A DNA stretch of 39,086 nt from a virus: positions 1 through 39,086 of the IMG/VR virus record IMGVR_UViG_3300025846_000392. One strand, 5' to 3'. The notes under the pieces are model-generated. The model saw only the letters and a list, made by a program, of their open reading frames with translations, was not told the origin of the DNA and did not search any database. Below are positions 1-8,274 of this stretch, in pieces (within the stretch, counting starts at the first letter, position 1; the number at the start of each line of letters is the position of its first letter). The translations under genes were made by a program, and so were the position numbers.

Positions 1-1587
1 ATGCCGGCAGCTCTCACATTGCAGGAACGAGCACAATGCCTGCTGATTGTCAGAAATCGACAAGTCAGTGAGGGCACCGCAGTTCCTGCTTCTAGTGTGA
101 GCAAATACGCAAACGACCCCGTGGGGTTCGTAAGAGATTGCTTCAGTTGGAAGCCCGGAGAAGGTGCCACCCCCTATCAAAATGATATTATGCAAGGCCT
201 TGTGGAACACAGGCGCGAGAGCGTTCGTGGTCCTCATGGTCTCGGCAAGACTGCTTTAATAGCTTGGATGGTGCATTGGTTCGCACTCACTAATGACGGT
301 GTAACCGATTGGAAGATACCTATCACAGCAAGCGCTTGGCGGCAGCTCACGAAGTTCGCGCTGCCAGAGGTACACAAGTGGGCAAGACGCTTGAATTGGA
401 GTGTCATTGGGCGCCTGCCTTACAACGAGCGCTATGAACTCACTAAGGAATCCCTTCACTTAAAGACAGGCGAAGCCTTTGCTTTGGCAAGCGATAACTC
501 TACCATGATAGAAGGTGCTCACGCTTCGCGCATTCTTTATATCTTCGACGAGTCGAAAGAGATACCCGTGGCCACATGGGACTCTGCCGAAGGCGCGTTC
601 TCGATTGGAGATACCTATTGGCTATCTGCCAGTACACCTGGTGAGCCGGTTGGTCGCTTCTATGATATACAGGCTCGGAGACCTGGGTACGAGGATTGGC
701 ATGTTCGCCACGTAACCAAACAAGAAGTAATCGATGCGAACAGAATGTCGCCAGAGTGGGCGGATGCAAGAAAGAAGCAGTGGGGTGAGCAATCTGCAGT
801 TTATCAGAACCGCGTTGTGGGCGAGTTTGCCTCGTCAGAAGCAGACGGTGTGATTCCACTCACGTGGGTGGAGGCAGCCAACGAGCGTTGGTTCGAAATT
901 ATGGATGTATCAGAGTACAGCCCAAATATAAATTATGAGAGTAAACTCAAAGAGACTCACCCTGAACTTGCATTCCTATGCGTGGGTGCAGATATTGCTC
1001 GCTCTGGTGAGGATAAGACTGTTTTGGCTCCACGCTACGCGAATGTGATTCCCGGCCTACGGGTCACAACCCGAGAAGACACGATGCAGACTACGGGCAG
1101 GATCAAGGGCATCCTTGATGCAAATAAAGGCAAAGCCCTTGTCGATGTAATCGGTATCGGAGCAGGGGTCGTAGACCGCTTACGCGAAATGAAGTATCAG
1201 GTTATACCCTTCAACGCGTCAGAGCACACAGATTACATGGACTCAGCTAACGAGCTGGGATTTATCAACTGCCGCTCCGGGTCATGGTGGCACATGAGAG
1301 AGCTCTTAGACCCTGCTAACGGACACAACATCGCGCTCCCGCCTGATGACCTGCTCACAGGTGATCTGGTTTCACCACATTGGAAGGTCACTTCTGGGGG
1401 TAAGATACAGGTCGAAGGCAAGGATGACATAAAAGTACGGATCGGGCGCTCAACGGATTATGGCGACGCCGTGGTTATGGCGTTCTTTGATAACAACTTC
1501 CTTTCGCTGCAAAGCTGGACAGAGGCGCTAAAGCGTTTCACGCCGGCTATAAAAGTTACAAGAGGTGTGAGATATGGGAATAATTGA
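1..1587 (+). CDS. terL: Terminase large subunit (DNA-packaging ATPase/nuclease)
   Basis: This is the motor that cuts concatemeric phage DNA and pumps it through the portal into the prohead. The N-terminal ATPase half has a Walker A motif GPHGLGKT at residues 77-84 and a Walker B-like stretch ILYIFDES near residues 177-184, where Asp-Glu supply metal binding and catalysis. The C-terminal RNase H-like nuclease half shows VGADIARSGEDKT around residue 330 and DVIGIGAGVVDRL around residue 383, which carry the usual acidic residues. Its 528 residues are normal for the family. The ATG is the first base of the window, so the true start could lie further upstream. No small terminase is in the window. 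The 3' end overlaps the portal gene by 14 bases, indicating translational coupling. Confidence 0.93.
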   Translation: MPAALTLQERAQCLLIVRNRQVSEGTAVPASSVSKYANDPVGFVRDCFSWKPGEGATPYQNDIMQGLVEHRRESVRGPHGLGKTALIAWMVHWFALTNDGVTDWKIPITASAWRQLTKFALPEVHKWARRLNWSVIGRLPYNERYELTKESLHLKTGEAFALASDNSTMIEGAHASRILYIFDESKEIPVATWDSAEGAFSIGDTYWLSASTPGEPVGRFYDIQARRPGYEDWHVRHVTKQEVIDANRMSPEWADARKKQWGEQSAVYQNRVVGEFASSEADGVIPLTWVEAANERWFEIMDVSEYSPNINYESKLKETHPELAFLCVGADIARSGEDKTVLAPRYANVIPGLRVTTREDTMQTTGRIKGILDANKGKALVDVIGIGAGVVDRLREMKYQVIPFNASEHTDYMDSANELGFINCRSGSWWHMRELLDPANGHNIALPPDDLLTGDLVSPHWKVTSGGKIQVEGKDDIKVRIGRSTDYGDAVVMAFFDNNFLSLQSWTEALKRFTPAIKVTRGVRYGNN

Positions 1588-4500
1588 TGCGTTAAGAGGA
1601 TTTGCGCAAGGAATGCGCACGACCGTGCCTAACTCACGAAGTATAACCACATTGCCTGGAACAGGGCTTATAGATGTGGTCGATACGTCGAAACCGCCAA
1701 CACGCTACAACGTGCCTGGGAACTGGTCTCGAGCTTTGCTCGGGCCTGGGCAGCCTTTCTCGTCTGATTCTTCACAAACTGCTCGCGGAAAGGACGCCGA
1801 GAACGAACCTCGCTCCTTCCAGTACATCTCGTCAGTGAACAGCACGATGTCTCCACGTCTTGCGTACGGTTTGGCCGCGTTTAGTGATTTACGTGCATAC
1901 GCAGAGTCTGTGCCAGAGGTCTCAATGTGCTTACGCCTGCTGACTGAAGAAATGAAAGCCTTTGTGCCCACTATCGTCGACGACACGAAGACGGAGATCA
2001 AAGACTCGAAATACGAGTGGATGATCGAGAGGCCGGATGGGTTCAACCCCTTCCCGGTCTGGCTTAGCAAGTTCTTATACAACACTCTCATTTATGACGC
2101 AGGTTGCGCGTACATGGTGCGCAATAGTCAGAAGAAGATTGTTGGCTCCCGTGTAATCGATGGTTCGACTATCTTCGTTGTAATCGACGAGAGAGGCGAG
2201 CAGCCAAGACCACCGGCGCCTGCCTTCCAGCAGATTATCTGGGGCGTTCCACGGTTATTCATGAACACCCGCCAACTCTGGTACAAGCCTCGGCATTTAC
2301 GCGCTGATGCTCCCTACGGGAGGTCGCCTATCGAAGATAGCCTACCTGCAGTAAAACTGCTGCAGTCGCTGTGGGACTATGAGTATCAGAAGTATCAAGT
2401 CGGTAATATTCCTGAAATGGTATTTACGGTTCCAGAGAACTGGAAAGACAATGTAGACCAGATCCTCGAGTTCGAACTCGCGTTCAATGCTCGCATGGCA
2501 GGTAATACAGAGGAGCGCGTGCGTGCACGATTCCTGCCTGCTGGCATGACCACCCTTAATACTAAGGAACTCACGTTTAATAAAGAAAGCTACGACGCTG
2601 CCACGAACGCAGTTCGCATGTCATTCGGCATCCTGCAATCTGAGGTTGGCGAGGGCCCCAATGCAGGTCTTGGTGGCAAGGGCTACGCTGAAGCGATGCA
2701 ATCTGCATTCTATAGAATGGGGCTAGCTCCGCTTATATCATATGTGGAGAGTCACTTCAATGACATCATTGCCATGAACATGGATAACGGCATGAAGTTC
2801 AAACTGGAGTTTCCTGCGGAAAGTTTGGATCCTTCCAAGGAAGAAGAGAAGTTCGCGACACGCTTCCAGATCGGCGGCATCAAGCGCGACGAGTATCGGC
2901 AGGGCATTGGCATGACAGCGCTTAAGGGTGAGGTAGGTGAATTCATTGTACAACCCGGTGGAGCCGGGGGTGAGGGTGAAGACCCGTTCGGTGCACCGGG
3001 TAAACCCGGGATGATTAACGTGGGCAACTCGAAGAACGTGCAGGTCAGGCGACCTCTCAAGGTCCTCGACAACCCGCTCAACGTTTTGAAGAATCCTGTG
3101 CCAGTCAGCAAGCTAGAAGGTTCCCCTGCTCTTACAGAAGAACAAGCCAAAGAAGTTGGTGACAGACTAGGAGTGGATTGGGACTCCTTTGATTTAGGTG
3201 AATTTGCAATAGGCCTTGGAGATGAGCAAGAACATGCTGATACCGTTGGAAACGACGTCAACATGATAGCGCAAATCGCGTTGGACCACATGAGCGAAGA
3301 CCCGCAGTATTATACGAAACTGAAAGAGCTATTTAACAAATTCGATAGTGTAACGCTTGCTAAAGCGATAGGCGTAGACCCTGAAGACGACATGCTGTTT
3401 GGCACGGAAATCGTGAACATACAGGACGTCAAGATGCCGCATCAAGGTGCGAACGAATCCATGATTGTCAGCATTGGGAGTGGCGCGATGGACTCGCGTC
3501 CCGCGGTCTGGAAGCCCGCAAGCGGTGAGAAGCCTGAACTCGTGGAGTTTGTAGGTGGTGAGTTGTTCCGGCGTGCCGAGGCAGTCTACCTGCTTGACCG
3601 AGAGCTCTCACCTGATGAGAAGCACTATCTCGTGCCACTTTCGTACATGACCCAGCAGGGCGACGACGAGGGCAGCGTGCAGCACTATATAACGCACCGT
3701 AAACCTCGCAAGGTTGTTACAGCTTATGAGCCGGAGTGGGTTGAGCGTGCTGCTGTGCTTGACTACATCTCAGGGCAGCTTGACAGAAAACAAAAGAATT
3801 ATCTCACACACCCCTACAACGAGAAGCGCCCTGTCTTGATAGACAGTGAGCTATCGTTCTCGCCTGATGCGAAGAAGCGGATCAAAAGTTCCTTTGTTGA
3901 GGCGTATCGTGGAGAGCCCCTCGCAGATAAGACCCTTGACAGCATCTTCCTAGCATTAGGCAATCACGACCTGTGGGAAGACCTGCAAACCTGCCTTGAC
4001 GACGAGCAGGCTGTTAGCAACGCGCGCGCAAGAGCGCAGGAGATTTTAGATGCAGGTATGCTGCCGAAGGCGGACAGCGCGTCGCGCCAGATACTCGTGA
4101 AGTATGATGAGAGTAAGCATCCGCGTAATGAGAATGGCGAATTCATAAAGTTTGACGAGAGCGAGCATCCTCGTGATAAGGATGGTGAATTCACGGACGC
4201 AGGCGGAGGTAGCAATAGTGGCGCAAACCCAAAAGGTGAAGCACCTGCCGGTGAAGATAATTCGACAATTAAAGACACGGTGTTATCAATAGCTAAAGAT
4301 ATTGCTGATGCTAAAAACGAACATTGTTATGTTGTAGATCCTGAAACAGGGAAAGTTTTGAGTTCAAAAGAGGGGCATAAATATGGTTTTAAGATGGATG
4401 AGGGCAATGAATTCTATAAAGGAAAAGTGACAATGCACAATCATCCTGGCGGCAGCGCGTATGCTAGGTTTTCAGAAACAGACATCTGGAGTGCGCATCT

Positions 4501-4756
4501 TGTGGGTGAAAAGCAGATGAATATAGTCGCGGGAGATTATATAGTTTCTGCTACACTCGAACCAGGATGGGAGATGACAAATCATCAGGTGTGGAAAGCC
4601 AATGAGTATATGCAGCAAGAGGTTGGAAAACTCAGGGGAAACGACAATTTCCATTATTTAGAAAGTTGGGGCGCTAAAAATCCTGAGATTCAAAAACTAT
4701 ACGTTGAAGCGTATAAACTTCTTGGCTTGAATGTGACCTACACGAAGTGGAGATAA
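1574..4756 (+). CDS. Portal protein with C-terminal DUF5661-like, kinase-like and JAB peptidase-like domains
   Basis: Residues 1 to about 480 read as a phage portal, the ring at the head vertex that docks terminase and tail. At 1060 residues the protein is about twice the usual length. After a proline- and glycine-rich linker, residues about 517-590 (EEQAKEVGDRLGVDW, then IAQIALDHMSEDPQYY) look like the DUF5661 family. Residues about 629-835 look like a PI3/4-kinase or HipA-like fold, with VWKP as a possible nucleotide-binding Lys, LDYISGQLDRKQKNYL as a catalytic-loop-like motif, and LIDSELSF as a metal-loop equivalent. Two linker motifs start at residues 843 and 859 (KYDESKHPRNENGEF and KFDESEHPRDKDGEF). 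The last 160 residues contain HNHPGG near 955 and SETD near 967, the metal-binding signature of JAB/MPN metallopeptidases. The portal and JAB calls are firm; the kinase call is an inference from short motifs. Confidence 0.85.
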   Translation: MGIIDALRGFAQGMRTTVPNSRSITTLPGTGLIDVVDTSKPPTRYNVPGNWSRALLGPGQPFSSDSSQTARGKDAENEPRSFQYISSVNSTMSPRLAYGLAAFSDLRAYAESVPEVSMCLRLLTEEMKAFVPTIVDDTKTEIKDSKYEWMIERPDGFNPFPVWLSKFLYNTLIYDAGCAYMVRNSQKKIVGSRVIDGSTIFVVIDERGEQPRPPAPAFQQIIWGVPRLFMNTRQLWYKPRHLRADAPYGRSPIEDSLPAVKLLQSLWDYEYQKYQVGNIPEMVFTVPENWKDNVDQILEFELAFNARMAGNTEERVRARFLPAGMTTLNTKELTFNKESYDAATNAVRMSFGILQSEVGEGPNAGLGGKGYAEAMQSAFYRMGLAPLISYVESHFNDIIAMNMDNGMKFKLEFPAESLDPSKEEEKFATRFQIGGIKRDEYRQGIGMTALKGEVGEFIVQPGGAGGEGEDPFGAPGKPGMINVGNSKNVQVRRPLKVLDNPLNVLKNPVPVSKLEGSPALTEEQAKEVGDRLGVDWDSFDLGEFAIGLGDEQEHADTVGNDVNMIAQIALDHMSEDPQYYTKLKELFNKFDSVTLAKAIGVDPEDDMLFGTEIVNIQDVKMPHQGANESMIVSIGSGAMDSRPAVWKPASGEKPELVEFVGGELFRRAEAVYLLDRELSPDEKHYLVPLSYMTQQGDDEGSVQHYITHRKPRKVVTAYEPEWVERAAVLDYISGQLDRKQKNYLTHPYNEKRPVLIDSELSFSPDAKKRIKSSFVEAYRGEPLADKTLDSIFLALGNHDLWEDLQTCLDDEQAVSNARARAQEILDAGMLPKADSASRQILVKYDESKHPRNENGEFIKFDESEHPRDKDGEFTDAGGGSNSGANPKGEAPAGEDNSTIKDTVLSIAKDIADAKNEHCYVVDPETGKVLSSKEGHKYGFKMDEGNEFYKGKVTMHNHPGGSAYARFSETDIWSAHLVGEKQMNIVAGDYIVSATLEPGWEMTNHQVWKANEYMQQEVGKLRGNDNFHYLESWGAKNPEIQKLYVEAYKLLGLNVTYTKWR

Positions 4757-4757
4757 G

Positions 4758-5690
4758 ATGGATAAAAACGTGAGTTTAGTTGATGACAGCACTTTGGATG
4801 CAGAATGGCAAGCAATTCTTGACGGTGCTAAGAAATTAGCAGAAGAGGAAGCTGATGGCCTCACGAAGTTCGACGAAGCCGAGCACCCTCGCGACGAGAA
4901 CGGTGAATTCACCGACAAAGGTGCTGGCGCAGGGGAAAAGACCTTTAGTGCCGCAGTAAGAAATAATAAGGATGGGGAAACTTCTGTTATAAATTCCAAA
5001 TATAAATCTAAGCAGGAATTCCGTCAGGATTTGAACCGGAATGGTTATAGTGTTGTTGGCAGGGTTACTGAAGAAGAGCCGAAGGAGCAGGCAGCGCCTG
5101 CTGCGCAGGAACTTGACTACGACCAGAAGTATGACTGGGCGACTAAAGTGGTCACAGGTGAGCTCGCAGGTAAAATCAAGAATAATGAGTTATTGACTGA
5201 TATGCAGTCATGCGCAATGGGTGACGAAACGGAAGAAGAGTTTACGTCACACTTCTCGGCTTCGGCGGAGCAAGACACGCTGCCAAAAGCGAAGAAGCCG
5301 ACATCAGACGATTCCGGCTGGATGTTCCACACAGACTCCGGCAAGATGCCGCCTGAAATGATGTACTTCTTCCAGCAGCATTATAAGAAGAACGGCGATG
5401 GAAGCCAAATTATTCTGCCGAGTGAGTTGCGAGAATATTCCAATGGGGTTTTAGACGAACAAACTCTTAGTGGTATTTACTCAAAGAATTTAGATGGCAA
5501 ATACTTTCAGTGGGAGCGCTCCGGCGGCTTGAATCAACTGCGGTTGAAAAATAAATATAAGTTCTCCGCCGCTGGCATTGCTTCCGTAGAGGAATCGAGG
5601 CTGAAAGCGCTTAAGGATGCTGGCATGACTCCTAAGCGGCTTTATAAAGAAATTCAGAAACTCCGACCAACCGCGAAAGCAGAGTCCTAA
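4758..5690 (+). CDS. HPRD-linker protein with an unrecognised C-terminal domain
   Basis: The 310-residue product is not recognised as a whole. After a short acidic N-terminal helix it carries the shared linker (KFDEAEHPRDENGEF from residue 37, then a Gly/Ala-rich stretch). It continues with an Ala/Glu/Pro-rich spacer near residues 95-115 and a C-terminal region of about 190 residues rich in charged and aromatic residues, ending in a basic helical tail. The same linker precedes catalytic domains in the portal, in the MuF protein and in the following small protein. By analogy this C-terminal region may be another packaged effector, but no catalytic motif was recognised. It starts one base after the portal stop, and its stop overlaps the next start (TAATG), so it belongs to the head operon. 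Confidence 0.72.
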   Translation: MDKNVSLVDDSTLDAEWQAILDGAKKLAEEEADGLTKFDEAEHPRDENGEFTDKGAGAGEKTFSAAVRNNKDGETSVINSKYKSKQEFRQDLNRNGYSVVGRVTEEEPKEQAAPAAQELDYDQKYDWATKVVTGELAGKIKNNELLTDMQSCAMGDETEEEFTSHFSASAEQDTLPKAKKPTSDDSGWMFHTDSGKMPPEMMYFFQQHYKKNGDGSQIILPSELREYSNGVLDEQTLSGIYSKNLDGKYFQWERSGGLNQLRLKNKYKFSAAGIASVEESRLKALKDAGMTPKRLYKEIQKLRPTAKAES

Positions 5691-7549
5691 TGCGCCAAAC
5701 CGACTACCGCCGCCGCAACACCATGCTCAACGAGCAGATAGCTGAAGACCTGCAGCAGGCTGCTCAGGCAGAGCTTAACTGGCTGTTCAGGCAACTGCGA
5801 TACAAGGTCAGGCGCTTGGACGCGCGTCGCGCGAAAGTGGTCACAGGGCGGCCAGCGTTGTGGAAGTTCGATCCGAGCGAAGCTCGCGACGCGGACGGGA
5901 GGTGGACCACCGGAGGTGGGGGTGAAGATAAGCACCGTCAAGCAATCCTGTCTGGTATGAGTGGTCGCTGGAAAGGTTACATCAATATATTCCGAGACCT
6001 TGATATGGACGCGAGTACGTTCGATGAAAAATTGAACGAGCTTTTGCACGATGGGGTTATAGAGCACAAAGAATCAGTTAATCCGGGCAGGAATGCTGAC
6101 GTTGACCTGTATAGGATAAAACTCTCAAAATCCTTCCTCGTCCCCTCGAGCTCACGCCTGCAGAAGTCTTACATTGTGTCAGGGAACCTGTGGGATACGT
6201 TCGTCGAACGTATGACGAGGGCTATCCTAAAGGCGCTCAAAGACGGGGTCATCAAGTTGTTCGACCTGCAGCGCAAGCACGCCGGCGGGCCGGAACCGGT
6301 GGAGTATAGTTCAGAAGCATTTGCGAAGCAAATAGAACCCGAACTCGGTAAGCGTATCGTGGGTGAGACTGACACGATAAAACGCATGGTAGGACGACGT
6401 GTGGTGGGTTGGTACAACTCCCCGGGTGCTACGATGCAGTCCTTGGTAGATCAGTTAAAGCCGACCTTCGGTGAGACGCGAGCGAGGCTCATTGCTCAAA
6501 CTGAAATCACGTACCTCGATAGCGCCGTGAAACGCATGACCGCCGAGAAGACCGGTGCAACCGAATGGTGGTGGTCCTCACGGAGGGACAGCATTGTGTG
6601 CGTGAAGCCGTTGATCGGACCCGATGGGCAGATTTACAAGGGCTGTCGTGAGCTGCATGGCAAGGTCTTTAATATTGGCTTACCGATGCCACCTGGCGGA
6701 AGCCATATTGGCTGCAGGTGTGGGGCAGTCATCATGCGTGTGAAGCGCGTGCGCGCGGATAAACCTGCTACGCAGGTCATTGAAGGCTTAATGAAGTTCG
6801 ACGAGTCGGAGCACCCTCGCGCCAGCGACGGGGAGTTCACGGATAAGGGCGCGGGGAGCGGCAACGGGAGCGTTGTGTTATCAGAAACAGCCGAGAAATT
6901 TTTGAGTACTGACAGAGAAAAGCTTGAGACGACTGATGAAGAAGAAATAAAAAGACTGAACCAGTGGGCAGAGGACTATGAAAATTCAAATAGAATGTGG
7001 AGAGAGGCGATTGCGAACAAAACTAGCCCTGGTGGAGTAGTTCAGCGTCCTTGGAATTTTGATGACGAACCCGAATGGTCTATAAACGCTAGAGATGCGT
7101 ATGTTGTAAACGACCCGAGAACCCTGCGGCGCAATAGCGCTCTAAGGAAAGGTGAATCCGTACCTGAAAGCTGGACTAACCAAATTGACAAATGGACACA
7201 ATCTTCTACAATTGCCAAAGACACTACGGTTTATCGAAGCGCTCTTTTTAGTGATAAACAGCTAGAAGAATTAAAGGTTGGGGGCTCATTCGTAGATGAC
7301 GCGTATATGTCAGTTTCGAACGATATTGATTTAGCCAAACATTATGCTGGAATTAGACAAGAAAAATCTTCTGGTAGCGCCGCTTTATTTTATATTTCTG
7401 TTAAGAAGGGTCAGGAATGTGGAGACGCAGGGCAGGATGAAATTGTATTCCCGAGAGGAAGCAGCTTGATTATAACTAAAATAACTCCTCCCTCGAGCAA
7501 TTCACCATTAGACGAGAATTCTTATTGGAGGATTTATGCAAACAAGTAA
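5690..7549 (+). CDS. MuF-type minor head protein fused to an ADP-ribosyltransferase domain
   Basis: The product has an SPP1 gp7/Mu gpF-like head morphogenesis domain at residues about 240-355, marked by RARLIAQTEITYLDSAV and the terminal PPGGSHIGCRCG signature. Such proteins sit inside the head near the portal and may be ejected with DNA. A degenerate linker (KFDPSEARDADGRW) starts at residue 59 and a canonical one (KFDESEHPRASDGEF) at 369. The last about 130 residues form an ADP-ribosyltransferase of the Arg-Ser-Glu class. It has Arg516 in VYRSA, Ser541-Val-Ser543 in YMSVSND as the STS element, and Gln582-Asp-Glu584 followed by IVFPRGS as the catalytic loop. The catalytic loop reads QxE rather than the more common ExE; in other ARTs QxE goes with modification of Asn or Gln rather than Arg. 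The start overlaps the previous stop by one base. Confidence 0.9.
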   Translation: MRQTDYRRRNTMLNEQIAEDLQQAAQAELNWLFRQLRYKVRRLDARRAKVVTGRPALWKFDPSEARDADGRWTTGGGGEDKHRQAILSGMSGRWKGYINIFRDLDMDASTFDEKLNELLHDGVIEHKESVNPGRNADVDLYRIKLSKSFLVPSSSRLQKSYIVSGNLWDTFVERMTRAILKALKDGVIKLFDLQRKHAGGPEPVEYSSEAFAKQIEPELGKRIVGETDTIKRMVGRRVVGWYNSPGATMQSLVDQLKPTFGETRARLIAQTEITYLDSAVKRMTAEKTGATEWWWSSRRDSIVCVKPLIGPDGQIYKGCRELHGKVFNIGLPMPPGGSHIGCRCGAVIMRVKRVRADKPATQVIEGLMKFDESEHPRASDGEFTDKGAGSGNGSVVLSETAEKFLSTDREKLETTDEEEIKRLNQWAEDYENSNRMWREAIANKTSPGGVVQRPWNFDDEPEWSINARDAYVVNDPRTLRRNSALRKGESVPESWTNQIDKWTQSSTIAKDTTVYRSALFSDKQLEELKVGGSFVDDAYMSVSNDIDLAKHYAGIRQEKSSGSAALFYISVKKGQECGDAGQDEIVFPRGSSLIITKITPPSSNSPLDENSYWRIYANK

Positions 7550-8075
7550 GATTAAACCGATGAGCAGGCTTGTGTGGGAGTCGTTGGACTTCGAGTGGCT
7601 TCATAAAGCTGACTTCACGAAATTCGACGAGAGCAAGCACCCCCGCAGGGGCAAGGGGCCGCAGGGTGGGGAGTTCGCGTCCAGGGGCACAGGGAGTGCG
7701 GGGGGCAAGTGGAATCATTACACGAGCGCAGAGAACGCAACGTCTATCCACAAGGAAGGTTTCAAAAATTTCTCGAACGGCATGTTTGGGCAAGGTGCTT
7801 ATTTTACCTCAAAGAGTGATGACAGACCCGGAAAGGCGCGTGTTTCTGCAACATCAAATCTCAAGAACGTGCTGGAAACGACTTACGAGGACTTCCCTTC
7901 TAAGTATGAAGAATTGACTGGCGAGAAGTATTTGGGCGGGAACGGACACGAAGAAGAGTACCTGCAAGAGCTTGGGTATGATGGTGTACACGTGGCTGAT
8001 GTTGAAAAAGGCGAAGATTGGCTTGTTGCGTTTGACCCAAAGGGCATAAACGTAGAACTAGAGGAGGTTGTCTAA
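7536..8075 (+). CDS. HPRD-linker protein with a PARP-like/PolyVal-type ADP-ribosyltransferase domain
   Basis: The 179-residue protein begins with a 28-residue leader and a variant linker at residue 29 (KFDESKHPRRGKG, then QGGEFASRG). Its C-terminal domain opens with NHYTSAENATSIHKEGF (His61), continues with GMFGQGAYFTS (Tyr89), and ends with GYDGVHVAD and WLVAFDPKGI. This is the pattern of H-Y class ADP-ribosyltransferases, including PARP-like domains of polyvalent proteins and toxins in phages. No third catalytic residue can be assigned with confidence. The fold differs from the R-S-E class domain of the upstream MuF protein, so the locus encodes two unrelated-looking transferases. The start lies 14 bases inside the MuF gene. 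The stop overlaps the next start (TAATG). Confidence 0.75.
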   Translation: MQTSKIKPMSRLVWESLDFEWLHKADFTKFDESKHPRRGKGPQGGEFASRGTGSAGGKWNHYTSAENATSIHKEGFKNFSNGMFGQGAYFTSKSDDRPGKARVSATSNLKNVLETTYEDFPSKYEELTGEKYLGGNGHEEEYLQELGYDGVHVADVEKGEDWLVAFDPKGINVELEEVV

Positions 8076-8272
8076 TGTCACGACCAGGATTTGTACCAAT
8101 GGAGCTAACCTCCGCAGAAATCAAACTTGTGCTGCGGCTTAGACAGTTAAGGAAAATTGGAGAGACAAGGCTTTTTATGGTAACGACCTCACCCTTATCA
8201 CTTTCAGTGATGGGTAGCATTGAGTTACTTGAAAACTGCTATAGTGGTAGCAGTATGCAATACGAGAGGTAA
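8075..8272 (+). CDS. Small conserved-looking phage protein, function unknown
   Basis: This 65-residue protein is not recognised. It is translationally coupled to the preceding gene through TAATG and has a strong ribosome binding site, AGAGGAGG, ending about seven bases before the ATG. It starts with a Pro-rich leader and then a basic amphipathic helix (LTSAEIKLVLRLRQLRKIGE) followed by a short hydrophobic strand, a layout seen in many small phage proteins that may bind nucleic acid. It sits between the effector module and the endolysin. Confidence 0.6.
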   Translation: MSRPGFVPMELTSAEIKLVLRLRQLRKIGETRLFMVTTSPLSLSVMGSIELLENCYSGSSMQYER

Positions 8273-8274
8273 AT

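Noticed and set aside
2752-3291. Antisense frame of 179 codons in the portal gene
   Set aside because: Ser/Pro-rich shadow of the sense strand in a convincingly coding region.
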